Positions 17,678 to 26,345 are shown, counted from the first letter of the stretch. The stretch: DNA of 64,000 bases from Nitratidesulfovibrio termitidis HI1 (GCF_000504305.1 NZ_KI632512.1:4019639-4083638); one strand, 5' to 3'. Numbers and translations are program-made. Notes: a model not told the origin generated them from the letters alone.

Positions 17678-18523
17678 ATGGACAGGAAGGATGCCGGAAT
17701 GGGTACGTGGAGCGGCACGGTGGGGCTGTTTGCGGATGACGATCTGGAGCGGACGGGCAGGGCGGTGACGTATGCCGCGCCTGCAAGTTCAGTCGGACCG
17801 GGCGGCGATACTGTGGATTGCGAGGGCCGTCTGTTTCTGCCGGACGGATTCGACGCGTCCAGCGGAAAAGTGGCGCACTGCGGCGTGCCCGGCGTGCTGC
17901 TGCTGCACGAGTACACCGGCCTTGGCGGCTACCTGTTCCGCAGTGCCGCGCAGTTGGTGCGGGCGGGGTATGCCGTGCTGTGCGCCGACCTGTACGGTAC
18001 CGCCTTACGCCCGACGGACATCGAGCAGGCCCGGACCTGCCTGTATCCTTTGCGCAACGACCGGGCGCTGCTGCAACTGCGCGCGCGGGCCGGGCTGGAC
18101 GCGCTGGCCAGCGTGCCGGGAGTGGATGCAGGACGCCTGCTGGCCATGGGCTTTTCGCTGGGCGGCGGGGCCACGCTGGAACTGGTCCGCGCTGGCGCTC
18201 CTCTGCGCGGCGCGGCCAGCATGTACGGATACCTTGCCTCGTCGCAGCAGGTGACGCCCGGCGCGGCGCATTGCCCGGTGCTGGTGCATCTGGCCGGGCG
18301 CGACCACGTCATTCCCTTGCGCGACATCGAGCCCTTTGTCCGCGAGATGACCGACGCTGGCGTGGACTGCCGGGTGTTGCTGCACGCGGGCGCGGGCCAC
18401 GGCTTCTGCAACGCGGCGTACGGGACGAACTTCAATGCAGCGGCGTCGTGGCATTGCCCACGTACCGAAGCCAGGGCCTGGGGGGATGTGTTGCGCTTTT
18501 TCGCGGAGTGTCTGGAAGACTGA
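17678..18523 (+). CDS. Dienelactone hydrolase family protein (alpha/beta hydrolase)
   Basis: A 281-aa alpha/beta hydrolase. The order of motifs fits dienelactone hydrolases: oxyanion region GVLLLHEYTGL, nucleophile elbow GFSLGGGA, acid region LAGRDHVIP and catalytic His in GAGHGF. The nucleophile is Ser in GFSLGG, whereas classical dienelactone hydrolases use Cys (GxCxG), so esterase-like chemistry is more likely. ATG at 17678 follows GGGGAGG; the upstream 36 codons of open frame cross a palindromic hairpin and are not homologous. No aromatic-degradation neighbours are present, so the substrate is unknown. Confidence 0.83.
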   Translation: MDRKDAGMGTWSGTVGLFADDDLERTGRAVTYAAPASSVGPGGDTVDCEGRLFLPDGFDASSGKVAHCGVPGVLLLHEYTGLGGYLFRSAAQLVRAGYAVLCADLYGTALRPTDIEQARTCLYPLRNDRALLQLRARAGLDALASVPGVDAGRLLAMGFSLGGGATLELVRAGAPLRGAASMYGYLASSQQVTPGAAHCPVLVHLAGRDHVIPLRDIEPFVREMTDAGVDCRVLLHAGAGHGFCNAAYGTNFNAAASWHCPRTEARAWGDVLRFFAECLED

Positions 18524-18572
18524 CCCCATGGCGGAGGGGGACGGCGCAGGACGGCGGACGCGGAGGTGCAGG

Positions 18573-18608
18573 GCCACCGTTACTGCCACCGTCACTGCCA
18601 CCGTCACT
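18573..18608. repeat. 12-bp tandem repeat (3 units)
   Basis: GCCACCGTTACT followed by two identical GCCACCGTCACT units, in the short space between the convergent DLH and phosphodiester glycosidase genes. Confidence 0.9.
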
Positions 18609-18680
18609 GCCGCCGGTGGGCGGGCTGGTGATGCAGGCCCGTCCGGTAAAAAACTCCCCCGGTGACGTGCGGCCCTGCCC

Positions 18681-19670
18681 CTAGAATTGCGGCACGGGCC
18701 TTTCGCGCCCGTCGGGGAACAGGCCGGGCTGCGGCGGCGTGGCCCGGCGCCGCGCGCCCAGCACATTGGGCAGGGGGGCAGCCGCGTTGCCGCCGCTCCA
18801 GAAGTCGGCCAGATGGCGTCCCATCCAGATGTCGCTGCGCATCGGGGTGCGCAGGTACAGCCCGGCCTGTGGTCCGCCCTCCACGTACATCACGTCGCGG
18901 ATGTCGATGGGCAGCGCCAGCAGGATGGTGGCGAAGCGCCACGCCGTGAGCGGTTCGCGGCAGTGCAGGAACAGGATGGCACCGCTGCCGTCCTGGCCCA
19001 CGGCGGCCACCGAATACAGCGGCCCGCCCTGCGGCCACAGGATGCGCCGGTTGGCCCCGATGAGCCGGTAGTTCTGCACCGCAGAGCGGTACTGCGGCAG
19101 CAGTTCTTCCCAGGGGTCGGCGGTGCGGTCCAATAGATCGGCCTGGGGCAGGTCGGGCGATAGCGGCCCGAACACGAAGAACGCCCCCAGGTTGCCCCCG
19201 ATGCGCGGGTTGTTCAGGTGCGCGCCGTTACGCAGGTAGCCGGTGCTGGTGCGCGCGTCGGGCAGATACATGCTGGCGTTGATCACCGCGTTCAGGTCGT
19301 GGCGGCGGGCCCATTCTGTCAGCGACAGGGCGGGTTCGCCCTCTTCCGACGTGGTGTGCAGGCTGAATTCGTAGTAGGCGGGGTCGATGCGCACGGCCAC
19401 GATGCGTTCGGGGCCATCGGGCGCGTCGGGCGCGGGAAAGATGCCCAGTTGCAGGCCGGTGTCCAGTTCCGTCCAGCCGGGAGACTCGTCCGTCAACGTC
19501 CCGCTCGGGCGTATTTCGTCCGCTTGCGCCGTGACCGTTGCCAGCAGCAGCCCCAGCATCGTCAGGACGCCAACTGCCCCGCGCAGGGCACGGATGCAGG
19601 CCCACGGGCGGCGGAAGCCGGATGGTGCGGGGCGCGCGGGCGCGGCAGGGAGCGATGCGGTGACGGTCAT
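18681..19670 (-). CDS. Exported phosphodiester glycosidase (NAGPA/DUF2233) family protein
   Basis: A 329-aa protein with an N-terminal hydrophobic segment (about residues 31-50, ending ATVTAQADE) that looks like a signal peptide preceded by a long Arg/Pro-rich n-region. The body matches the NAGPA-like fold: INASMY, LRNGAHLNNP, FFVFGP, LFLHCREPLTAWRFA and MYVEGGPQAGLYL, the last being the conserved D/E-GG motif. Members hydrolyse phosphodiester-linked sugars or cell-wall modifications; the substrate here is unknown. The start at 19670 is the first ATG giving a credible leader; the upstream ATG at 19772 would add 34 residues with no similarity. Confidence 0.72.
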   Translation of the reverse strand: MTVTASLPAAPARPAPSGFRRPWACIRALRGAVGVLTMLGLLLATVTAQADEIRPSGTLTDESPGWTELDTGLQLGIFPAPDAPDGPERIVAVRIDPAYYEFSLHTTSEEGEPALSLTEWARRHDLNAVINASMYLPDARTSTGYLRNGAHLNNPRIGGNLGAFFVFGPLSPDLPQADLLDRTADPWEELLPQYRSAVQNYRLIGANRRILWPQGGPLYSVAAVGQDGSGAILFLHCREPLTAWRFATILLALPIDIRDVMYVEGGPQAGLYLRTPMRSDIWMGRHLADFWSGGNAAAPLPNVLGARRRATPPQPGLFPDGRERPVPQF

Positions 19671-20097
19671 GTCGGTACGGCGGGTGTGGCTGCGCTGGGT
19701 GGCCGGGCGCCATGGAGGGGGTGCCCGGAGCATGAACGGTGCGTGCGGCAGGGGGATGCCAGATCGGGGCATACCTGGCCGGAATGGGCCAGATCGGACC
19801 AGATTGGGCAGGGAAGACAGACCGGACAGCCCCCCCGGTGCAGGCTGGCAGTGTAGGTGAAAGCCTTGCGTGGCGCAACGGGCAGGAAGGAGTCAGGCCC
19901 GGTTCCGGGGACGTCAGGTTCTGTTCCGGGGACGTCAGGCCCGGTTCCGGGGAGCGGACCCCGATTCCGGAGGCGTTGGCTGGTTCCGGTGGCGTTGGCT
20001 GGGACCGGTCCTGTTTGGGGTGGTATCAGGATTGGCAGGGCGTCCGGACGTGCTGGCTGCCGGTGGCGGAGGGTATGGTTTGATCAACATTTCAATA
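19671..20097. other. Intergenic stretch with 21-bp tandem repeats
   Basis: Upstream of the metF promoter. Besides the 21-bp array at 19892-19954 it contains degenerate GGCCAGATCGGACCAGAT-type repeats (about 19785-19815) and GTTGGCTGG(T/G) duplications (about 19975-20010). No gene is seen. Confidence 0.6.
19892..19954. repeat. 21-bp tandem repeat (3 units)
   Basis: Units begin GTCAGGCCCGGTTCCGGGGA (19892), with a variant second copy (19913) and a near-identical third (19934). The array lies about 150 bp upstream of the metF operator. Confidence 0.9.
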
Positions 20098-20125
20098 TTG
20101 ACATATCAAGATAGCTTGATATAGA
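20098..20125 (+). promoter_or_regulatory. metF sigma-70 promoter
   Basis: TTGACA (20098-20103), 16-bp spacer, TATAGA (20120-20125). The region is strikingly AT-rich against its surroundings. The spacer and part of both boxes are covered by a 20-bp palindrome. The metF start codon is about 180 bp downstream. Confidence 0.75.
20103..20122. promoter_or_regulatory. Palindromic operator over the metF promoter (likely SahR site)
   Basis: ATATCAAGATAGCTTGATAT: two perfect 8-bp arms around a 4-bp centre, filling the -35/-10 spacer. A second small palindrome, TCAATATTGA, lies at 20092-20101. From memory, the ArsR-family regulator SahR controls metF and other SAM-cycle genes in Desulfovibrio through AT-rich palindromes of this kind, released by S-adenosylhomocysteine. 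The assignment to SahR is inference; the palindrome itself is seen directly. Confidence 0.7.
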
Positions 20126-20309
20126 GTGGCTCCATCACAGGAAGCGAGAGGGGGCCCACCCCCGGCAGCCAGAGCGGGCTGGTTTCGGTCAGGCCGTTGT
20201 CCATCCGGACGCAGCCTTGGCCCCAGCCCCGGTCGAGCAACCTTGCGCACCGCCGCCTTTCGCCCGACAGCACCCGCAGACGCCAGCCCCAGGCAGCAAA
20301 GGATACGCC

Positions 20310-21185
20310 GTGAAGATCAGAGACAGCATCGCCGCCAGCACCCGGCCCTTTTATTCGCTGGAATTCTTTCCCCCCAAGGAACGGGAAAACTGGCCCGGCT
20401 TCTTCGCCACCGTGGAACGGCTGAAGGCCCTGGATCCGTTGTTCGCCTCGGTCACCTACGGGGCGGGTGGTTCCACCCAGGACAACACGCTGGAAATCAC
20501 CTCGCACCTCAAGAACGTCATGGGTCTCGAGCCCATGGCCCACCTGACCTGCGTGGGCGCCACGCGCGAGCGCATTGCCGACTACCTGCGCCGTCTGCGC
20601 GAAGTGAACGTGGACAACGTGCTGGCCCTGCGCGGCGATGCCCCCAAGGGGCAGGACATCGACTGGGACACGGCGGAATTTCGCTACGCCGCCGACCTGG
20701 TGCGCTTTACCCGCAGCGAGCAGCCCGACATGGGCGTGTGCGTTGCCGGGTACCCTGCGGCGCACCCCGAATCGCCCAGCTTCGCCAGTGACGTGCGCCA
20801 CACGGCGGACAAGGTCAACGCGGGGGCAGACTTCATCGTCACCCAGTTGTTTTTCGACGTGCGGGAATATTTCGACTTCGTGGAGCGGCTGCGCGCCATG
20901 GGCGTGACCGTGCCGGTGCTGCCGGGCATCCTGCCCATCCAGAGCCTGGAGTCGGTGCGGCGCATCCTTTCGCTGTGCGGGGCCAACATTCCCGGCAAGC
21001 TGTATCTGGAACTGGAGGCCGCCAACGAGAAGGGCGGGGCGGAAGCCGTGAAGGAAGCGGGCATCGCCTTTGCCCAGCGGCAGATTCGTTCGCTGCTGGA
21101 CGGCGGGGCTCCGGGCATCCACCTGTACACGCTGAACCGTGCCGATACCTGCCTGAGCATTGCCGAAGCGGTAGGCATGAAGTAG
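20310..21185 (+). CDS. metF: Methylenetetrahydrofolate reductase
   Basis: Reduces 5,10-methylene-THF to 5-methyl-THF, supplying methyl groups for methionine and the SAM cycle. The 291-aa TIM-barrel protein shows the family pattern: SLEFFPPK at the N-terminus (Glu near residue 20 is catalytic), FASVTYGAGGS, MAHLTCVG, NVLALRGDAP, AGYPAAHPES and GADFIVTQLFFD. Length is normal (E. coli MetF 296 aa). GTG at 20310 with AAAGGA 6 bp upstream is preferred to the ATG at 20217, whose 31 extra residues are Pro-rich noise. It is expressed from the operator-covered promoter at 20098 and appears monocistronic. Confidence 0.95.
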   Translation: MKIRDSIAASTRPFYSLEFFPPKERENWPGFFATVERLKALDPLFASVTYGAGGSTQDNTLEITSHLKNVMGLEPMAHLTCVGATRERIADYLRRLREVNVDNVLALRGDAPKGQDIDWDTAEFRYAADLVRFTRSEQPDMGVCVAGYPAAHPESPSFASDVRHTADKVNAGADFIVTQLFFDVREYFDFVERLRAMGVTVPVLPGILPIQSLESVRRILSLCGANIPGKLYLELEAANEKGGAEAVKEAGIAFAQRQIRSLLDGGAPGIHLYTLNRADTCLSIAEAVGMK

Positions 21186-21450
21186 TGCCGCGTGGTTCGG
21201 GAACGTCCTGCGGTCGCTTGACTTTCCGTGCGGTTTCGGCAATAGCTGAATTGTTGATTGATTAAACAGTTCGTCTGCGCCACAGGGCACCGAAACGACG
21301 CGACGGACCTCACCGCACTTTCAGGCGAGGCACGGCACGGATGGCACCCGCGCCGGTCCGCGCAGGGTCGGGAACATTCGGTCATGGTACCGGCTGCGCA
21401 AGAGGGCTTGCCAGTTCCCGTCCGGCGCGGCGCGCCGCCGCCAGCGGTTC
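21186..21450. other. Gap after metF, no gene seen
   Basis: About 265 bp separates metF from the first terminator. It includes an AT-rich patch (TTGTTGATTGATTAAACAG, near 21251-21269). It may be a long metF 3' UTR or hold a small RNA; the sequence alone does not decide. Confidence 0.4.
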
Positions 21451-21453
21451 AAG

Positions 21454-21486
21454 GCCCCCGGAGCCGCCAGGTCTTCGGGGGCTTTT
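21454..21486 (+). terminator. Terminator-like hairpin downstream of metF
   Basis: GCCCCCG / CGGGGGC stem (21454-21460 and 21476-21482) with a 15-nt loop that can partly pair, followed by TTTTT. It lies 270 bp after the metF stop codon. Confidence 0.65.
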
Positions 21487-21510
21487 TCCGTGGTCCGGAT
21501 CGTGCCGTGC

Positions 21511-21540
21511 CGGGTCGTGCCGGGTCGTGCCGGGTCGTGT
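21511..21540. repeat. 10-bp tandem repeat (3 units)
   Basis: CGGGTCGTGC repeated three times (last unit with one change), directly after the metF-side terminator and upstream of the GT9 gene. Confidence 0.9.
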
Positions 21541-21730
21541 GGGACCATGCCGTGCCGTGACACTGCCCGACCCGCTTTCCTCCCGCTCCTGCCAGCCTCT
21601 GCCAGCCTTGCCGCGTTCTTGCCGGGTTCTCCGGTTGTGCTATCCCCGTCTTCTCCTCCGCCCGCCCGCTCCCCTGGTTGACGCTCTGCACGCAAGACGG
21701 TAGCACGGCTCCATTCCAGATGGAGTATCC

Positions 21731-22855
21731 GTGAACAGCACCGCATCTTTTCCCCATCGCAATTCCGGGGCGTTGTCCCCCGCCGGGTATTCCGGCCCCC
21801 CCGTCCGCCCGATCATCGACCCGGCCAGCGTGCGGCGCATCCTGGTCTGCCAGTTGCGGCAGATCGGCGACGTGCTGCTGGCCACGCCTTCGCTGGAACT
21901 GCTGCACCGCCACTTTCCCGACGCGGAAGTGCACGTGCTCACCGAGCGCAAGTGCACCCCCATGCTGCAAGGCAACCCCGCCGTGCACACGGTGTGGGCC
22001 ATCGACAAGAAGGGCCTGAGTTCTCTTGCCCGAGAGGTTGCCTTCTACTGGCGGGTGGCGCGCACCGGCTTTGACGTGGTGGTGGATTTTCAGCAGTTGC
22101 CGCGCTGTAGGTGGGTGGTGGCCATGTCCCGCGCCCGGGTGCGCCTGTCGTACACGCCCGCGTGGTACAACCGCTGGCTGTTCACCCACTGGGTGCGCCC
22201 CCGTGACGGGTATGCCGCCATGGCCAAGGCCAGCGTGCTGGAGCCGCTGGGCGTGCGCTGGAACGGAGAACGCCCTCGCCTGTACCTGAGCGACGCGGAG
22301 CGCGACGCCGCCAGCGGCATGCTGGCCACGCTGGGGCTGGCCCCCGGGCAGCGGCTGATAACCGTGGACCCCACGCACCGCCGCATTACCCGGCGCTGGC
22401 CTGCGGACCATTACGGCAGGCTGCTGTCGCTGGCCGCCGCACGCGATCCCTCGTTGCGCTTCATGCCCCTGTTCGGCCCCGGAGAGGAAGACGACGTGCG
22501 CGCCGTGCTCGCCGCCTGCGACTGCCCGGAAAAGGTGTTGATGCCCGACAGGATGCTGTCGCTGCGCGAAATGGCGGCCTGCATCGACCAGGCCGTGCTG
22601 CACGTGGGCAACTGCTCCGCGCCGTGCCACATCGCCGTGGCCGTGGGTACGCCCACCTTCGTGGTGCGCGGGGCCACCAGCAAGGCGTGGTCGTTCCCTG
22701 CACCGGAACATTTCCACATGGCCCTTGGGCTGGACTGCCAGCCCTGCAACCGCAACGAGTGCGCCAACCCCGACACGTTGGCCTGCCTTGTGCGCCTGAC
22801 GCCGGAAGCCGTGTGCCAGGCCATGCTGGATCATCTGGATTCCGTGTCGCGTTGA
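21731..22855 (+). CDS. GT9 (heptosyltransferase-type) glycosyltransferase
   Basis: Cytoplasmic GT-B enzyme of the ADP-heptose:LPS heptosyltransferase family, 374 aa, for lipopolysaccharide core assembly. Recognisable features: RILVCQLRQIGDVLLATPSL at the N-terminal Rossmann start (after about 35 non-conserved residues), VDPTHRRITRRWPADHYGRL, and the donor-binding C-terminal region HVGNCSAPCHIAVAVGTPT. A Cys cluster near the end (CQPCNRNECANPDTLAC) is common in GT9 members of delta-proteobacteria. GTG at 21731 has TGGAG 5 bp upstream and no earlier start is possible without crossing the repeat array. The transferred sugar is not certain. Confidence 0.85.
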   Translation: MNSTASFPHRNSGALSPAGYSGPPVRPIIDPASVRRILVCQLRQIGDVLLATPSLELLHRHFPDAEVHVLTERKCTPMLQGNPAVHTVWAIDKKGLSSLAREVAFYWRVARTGFDVVVDFQQLPRCRWVVAMSRARVRLSYTPAWYNRWLFTHWVRPRDGYAAMAKASVLEPLGVRWNGERPRLYLSDAERDAASGMLATLGLAPGQRLITVDPTHRRITRRWPADHYGRLLSLAAARDPSLRFMPLFGPGEEDDVRAVLAACDCPEKVLMPDRMLSLREMAACIDQAVLHVGNCSAPCHIAVAVGTPTFVVRGATSKAWSFPAPEHFHMALGLDCQPCNRNECANPDTLACLVRLTPEAVCQAMLDHLDSVSR

Positions 22856-23295
22856 GCAGCAACGGGGCAAGGGGCAGGACAGCCACGGCTGGCATGCGCT
22901 GGCGTCCGGCCTGCCCCGGAGGCGGGAGCGGCCCTGCGGTGTCAGGGCGGCACGCTCCGGTTCGACGGGCTTTTCCTGACATTATAAGGCAAAGGGTGTG
23001 TTCGGGCTTTCGCGGCGGGGGGAAAGCGGCTACTATGCCAAGGGTCTCCTGCGGTCCGACCACGCAGTTGTGCAGGACTGTCGTGCGTGCGGCATGCGGC
23101 GGACTGCGCCGGGCCTGGCGCATGGACATGTCCGTGCCCTGGCATTAGGCCCTGCATTCACCTTTGTGTGTGGCAACACGGCATGGTGGCGCCGTGACAT
23201 GTCTCTGTAGTGCCATGCAGCATGGGGCAACGTGCACGTAAACATGTGGGGAATTCATGCCGTGTCACTGTCGCTTTTGTCGCCATGCAACGCAA
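22856..23295. other. Intergenic region without a recognised gene
   Basis: 440 bp. It contains a TATAAG box (22983-22988) with a weak -35 (TTCGAC, 22961-22966) and a 10-bp palindrome GGACATGTCC (about 23124). With the bidirectional terminator at 23296 a plus-strand non-coding transcript is conceivable. The 70-aa reading frame at 22998 has no protein-like features. Confidence 0.35.
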
Positions 23296-23327
23296 AAACC
23301 CCGCAGCGGGTTTCCACTGCGGGGTTT
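23296..23327 (-). terminator. Terminator of tRNA-Lys (bidirectional)
   Basis: Perfect 11-bp stem AAACCCCGCAG / CTGCGGGGTTT; on the minus strand it is followed by TTTTTGCG, directly after the tRNA 3' end. Confidence 0.9.
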
Positions 23328-23336
23328 CGTTTGCTC

Positions 23337-23412
<76 letters not shown>

Positions 23413-23432
23413 AGCGCCTCAACGCGAAGGGG

Positions 23433-23461
23433 AAACTAAAGAGAACCCGCTCCGAAGTCAA
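23433..23461 (-). promoter_or_regulatory. tRNA-Lys promoter
   Basis: On the minus strand: TTGACT (23461-23456), 17-bp spacer, TAGTTT (23438-23433), placing transcription start about 12-15 bp before the tRNA 5' end. Confidence 0.7.
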
Positions 23462-23498
23462 GCGGATTTTTTCGAGGCTTTCAATATTTTTCTAAATT

Positions 23499-25643
23499 AT
23501 GAAAAAAGAACATAAAATCAAAATGTTAAAGCACGCATTTTCTGGCATTCGGGTGTCTGCGGCGGTGCTTGTCTGGCTGCTTTGCGCGGCCTTTTCCCTG
23601 CATGCGGCCGATCTGTCCGCTCCGGAGGGTGGTTCAACCGCTCTTGGGCCTCGCCCCGAGGTGACCACCGAGGTCTTCAGGGAGGCTCGCGGGCGCGAGG
23701 ACGGCGCACTGGTGGTGGTCTGGCTGGAACTGCCCGCCGGGTATCATGCCTATGCCAACGACATGGACGGCAGCGGCGGTAAGGGAAGCGGCGTGGGATT
23801 GCCCACGGTGGTCAGCCTGCGCGCAGCCTTGCCCCAGGCCCCTGCCCGGCCAACGCCTTCCGGCGGTACGCCCGACATCCTGTACCTGCCGGGCCGCGAG
23901 ATCATGGACCCCTTGTCCCCCGGCCAACGGGTGCGGGTGTACGAGGGACGAGCGCCCGTGTTCGTGCGCCTGCCGCAGGATCACCTGGACCGTGACCTTA
24001 TGGCCTCCGTCTCGTTGCTGCTGTGTTCCGATCGCAACTGCCTGCCGTATCGCGGCAAGGTGCCCCTGCGTGTGGAGGCTGCCGCGTTGGGGGCATTGCC
24101 TCGTGCCGACGGGCAACCATGGGCGGAACAACTGCGCGCTGCGCGTCCCGGTGTGCAGTCGGCAGCCGCCCGCACGGGTGAGGGAGAGGGCGGCGTCTCT
24201 TTTCCTGCTTCCCCGGCGCAGGGCGCGCCAGCCGCAGTGGGCGCACAGGCCGGTCAGGAGCAGGGCGACAGGGTGACCATTCCCTTCGGCAAGGGGGGGC
24301 GCTCCGTGCCTCTGCCGGGCATGCCGGACGCACAGGCAGCCGCCAACGCCACGGAAAGTGCGGTGGCTGGTGCCCAACCCGGCGCCATCCACTGGAATTT
24401 CGCGCCGCGCTATCAGGTGCCCGAACTGGAGGTTTCCGGTCTGGGCAAGGCGTTGCTGCTGGGGCTGCTGGCTGGCCTGCTGCTGAACCTGATGCCCTGC
24501 GTGCTGCCGGTGATCAGCCTGAAGCTGAGCGGCTTCGTGGCCGTGGCGGGCCTGGGGGGCGACGATGTGCGCCGGGCGCACTTCCGCGAGCACAATCTGC
24601 TGTTCGCGGCGGGGATCATGGCCTGGTTTCTGCTGCTGGCTTTCATTTTGGGCGGCGCGGGGCTGGCCTGGGGACAACTGTTCCAGCGGCCCGGTGTTGT
24701 GCTAGGCCTCTTGCTGGTGGTGTTCGCCCTTGGGCTGAGCATGTTCGGGCTGTTCACCCTGCCCGTGCTGGACCTGAAGGCCGTGGGTGCTGGCGGCTCA
24801 AGCCGGGCGCAGCCGTTCTTCACTGGGCTGGTGGCCACGCTGCTGGCCACTCCGTGCAGCGGTCCGCTGCTGGGCGGCGTGCTGGGCTGGGCCTTTCAGC
24901 AGCCGCCGGAGATCATGGCCTTCGTGTTCACCTCGGTGGGCGTGGGCATGGCCCTGCCGTACCTGGTGCTGGCGGCCCGACCGGGGCTGGTGCGCCATTT
25001 TCCCCGGCCCGGCGCGTGGACCGGCACGTTGGAACAACTGGTGGGCTTTTTCCTGATGGGCACCTCGGTGTACCTGCTGACCATCCTGCCCGATGCCTGG
25101 CTGATGCCCGCGCTGGTGACCCTGCTGGCGGTCGCCTTTGCCGCGTGGATCTGGGGGCGTTGGGGCGGGCTTGATGCCTCGCCGCGCCGTCGGACGATGG
25201 TGCGGTTGACGGCTGCGGCCCTGGTGGCGGTGGCGGTGTGGCTGTCCTTTGCCCCTTCGGCCCCGCCTGCCCGCTGGGAGCCCTTCGATCCCGCCACCTT
25301 CCGGACCATGCTGGGGCGCGAGCCGCTCATCGTGGACTTTACCGCCGACTGGTGCCCCAACTGCAAGCTGCTGGAACAGACCACCCTGTCCAGCGCGGCG
25401 GTGTCCGAATGGGCGCGCCGCCATGGCGCCCGGCTGGTGCGCGTGGACCTGACGACGGAGTCGCCCGAGGCCCAGGCCCTGTTGCGCGCGCTGGGCAGCA
25501 GCAGCATTCCCGTGGTGGCGCTGTTTCCCAAGGGACTGTTGTCCGCCTCACCGGTGGTGTTGCGCGACCTGTTCACCACCGGTCAGATGGAACAGGCCCT
25601 GCTGGAGGCATTCGGCAAGCCGAAGCAGGAGTGGGTGGACTGA
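23499..25643 (+). CDS. DsbD/ScsB-type thiol:disulfide interchange protein
   Basis: Inner-membrane protein of 714 aa that carries electrons from cytoplasmic thioredoxin to periplasmic disulfide reductases. Order: signal peptide ending LHAADL; periplasmic N-terminal domain with the DsbD-alpha pair CSDRNCLP (near 170-177); Ala/Gln-rich linker; membrane domain with the two catalytic Cys in LLLNLMPCVLPVIS and LLATPCSGPLLGG; C-terminal thioredoxin domain with DWCPNC (about 618). All three redox centres are present. The start is either 23499 or the ATG at 23523 (MLKHAF); neither has a clear ribosome site, and the leader is unusually AT-rich. A 13-bp tandem repeat begins immediately after the stop codon. 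Confidence 0.9.
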   Translation: MKKEHKIKMLKHAFSGIRVSAAVLVWLLCAAFSLHAADLSAPEGGSTALGPRPEVTTEVFREARGREDGALVVVWLELPAGYHAYANDMDGSGGKGSGVGLPTVVSLRAALPQAPARPTPSGGTPDILYLPGREIMDPLSPGQRVRVYEGRAPVFVRLPQDHLDRDLMASVSLLLCSDRNCLPYRGKVPLRVEAAALGALPRADGQPWAEQLRAARPGVQSAAARTGEGEGGVSFPASPAQGAPAAVGAQAGQEQGDRVTIPFGKGGRSVPLPGMPDAQAAANATESAVAGAQPGAIHWNFAPRYQVPELEVSGLGKALLLGLLAGLLLNLMPCVLPVISLKLSGFVAVAGLGGDDVRRAHFREHNLLFAAGIMAWFLLLAFILGGAGLAWGQLFQRPGVVLGLLLVVFALGLSMFGLFTLPVLDLKAVGAGGSSRAQPFFTGLVATLLATPCSGPLLGGVLGWAFQQPPEIMAFVFTSVGVGMALPYLVLAARPGLVRHFPRPGAWTGTLEQLVGFFLMGTSVYLLTILPDAWLMPALVTLLAVAFAAWIWGRWGGLDASPRRRTMVRLTAAALVAVAVWLSFAPSAPPARWEPFDPATFRTMLGREPLIVDFTADWCPNCKLLEQTTLSSAAVSEWARRHGARLVRVDLTTESPEAQALLRALGSSSIPVVALFPKGLLSASPVVLRDLFTTGQMEQALLEAFGKPKQEWVD

Positions 25644-25682
25644 GCCGATGGATTGGGCCGATGGACTGGGCCGATGGACTGA
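25644..25682. repeat. 13-bp tandem repeat starting at the dsbD-like stop codon (3 units)
   Basis: GCCGATGGATTGG, GCCGATGGACTGG, GCCGATGGACTGA, beginning at the base after TGA (25641-25643). Confidence 0.9.
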
Positions 25683-25729
25683 ACTGGCCGAATGGCCGGG
25701 CCAGGCCGGGTCTTGAGTCTGAATGCGAT

Positions 25730-25764
25730 GCGCCGTCCGGGGATGCCCCGGACGGCGCTTTTTT
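25730..25764 (+). terminator. Terminator of the dsbD-like gene
   Basis: Perfect 13-bp stem GCGCCGTCCGGGG / CCCCGGACGGCGC with a 3-nt loop (ATG) and TTTTTT. Confidence 0.95.
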
Positions 25765-25826
25765 GCGCCCCCCGAGAGGTGGGGCGCATGGGTGTTGCGA
25801 TCGCGCAGGTTATCCTGCCGAGCGGG

Positions 25827-26345
25827 CTATTCCCGAACGAAGGTGCGGTACATCAGCGACATGCCCAGCATGTTCGAGGCCGCCTGCACGGCGTCAACCA
25901 CATCCGATTCGCGCCACCCCTGTTCCACCAGCGTCTCGATGTCGGCGCGGGTGACCGTTGTCGGCTCGTTGACAGCCTTGGTCACGAAGGCCAGCAGGGC
26001 GCTTTCGGTTTCGTCCAGCGGGGTTTCTGCGGGCTTGCAGGACAGGCTGGCGATGTCGTCCTCGGTCATGCCCTGCATGCGCAGCAGGTCGTGGTTGAAC
26101 ACGGCGCAGGGCGCGTAGGCGAACTTTTCCGAGGCCACGTAGCGGATGGACGCCAGCAGCGGGGGAGAAAGCCGGTCGTGATGGCGGAAATAGCGAATCA
26201 TGTTGGCCTGGCGTTCCATCAGGCCGGGGCTGACGCTCAGCAGGCGCATGGGCATGGGAATGTCGATCTGCGCGGGAACCAGGGCGTAGGTGTCGGCCAC
26301 GATGCCTTCGGCCTTGTCACGTTCCACGGTGTTCACCAGATACAT
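25827..26345 (-). CDS. Carboxymuconolactone decarboxylase/AhpD family protein
   Basis: A 172-aa all-helical protein of the CMD/AhpD superfamily. The usual AhpD redox motif E-x-C-x-x-C-x-x-x-H is here EKFAYAPCAVFNHD: only one Cys remains, so a thioredoxin-like disulfide cycle is unlikely within one subunit. Two such modules seem to be present in tandem (the second around ESALLAFVTKAVNEP). AAAGGAGCC precedes the ATG at 26345. A TAGACCGGTCGTCTA box lies 33 bp upstream and also occurs before the neighbouring TetR gene, so the gene is probably repressed by that regulator and induced by a reactive or toxic compound. Substrate unknown. Confidence 0.8.
   Translation of the reverse strand: MYLVNTVERDKAEGIVADTYALVPAQIDIPMPMRLLSVSPGLMERQANMIRYFRHHDRLSPPLLASIRYVASEKFAYAPCAVFNHDLLRMQGMTEDDIASLSCKPAETPLDETESALLAFVTKAVNEPTTVTRADIETLVEQGWRESDVVDAVQAASNMLGMSLMYRTFVRE

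Noticed and set aside
22998-23210. 70-codon frame upstream of tRNA-Lys
   Set aside because: No ribosome site, no protein-like pattern and poor codon bias.
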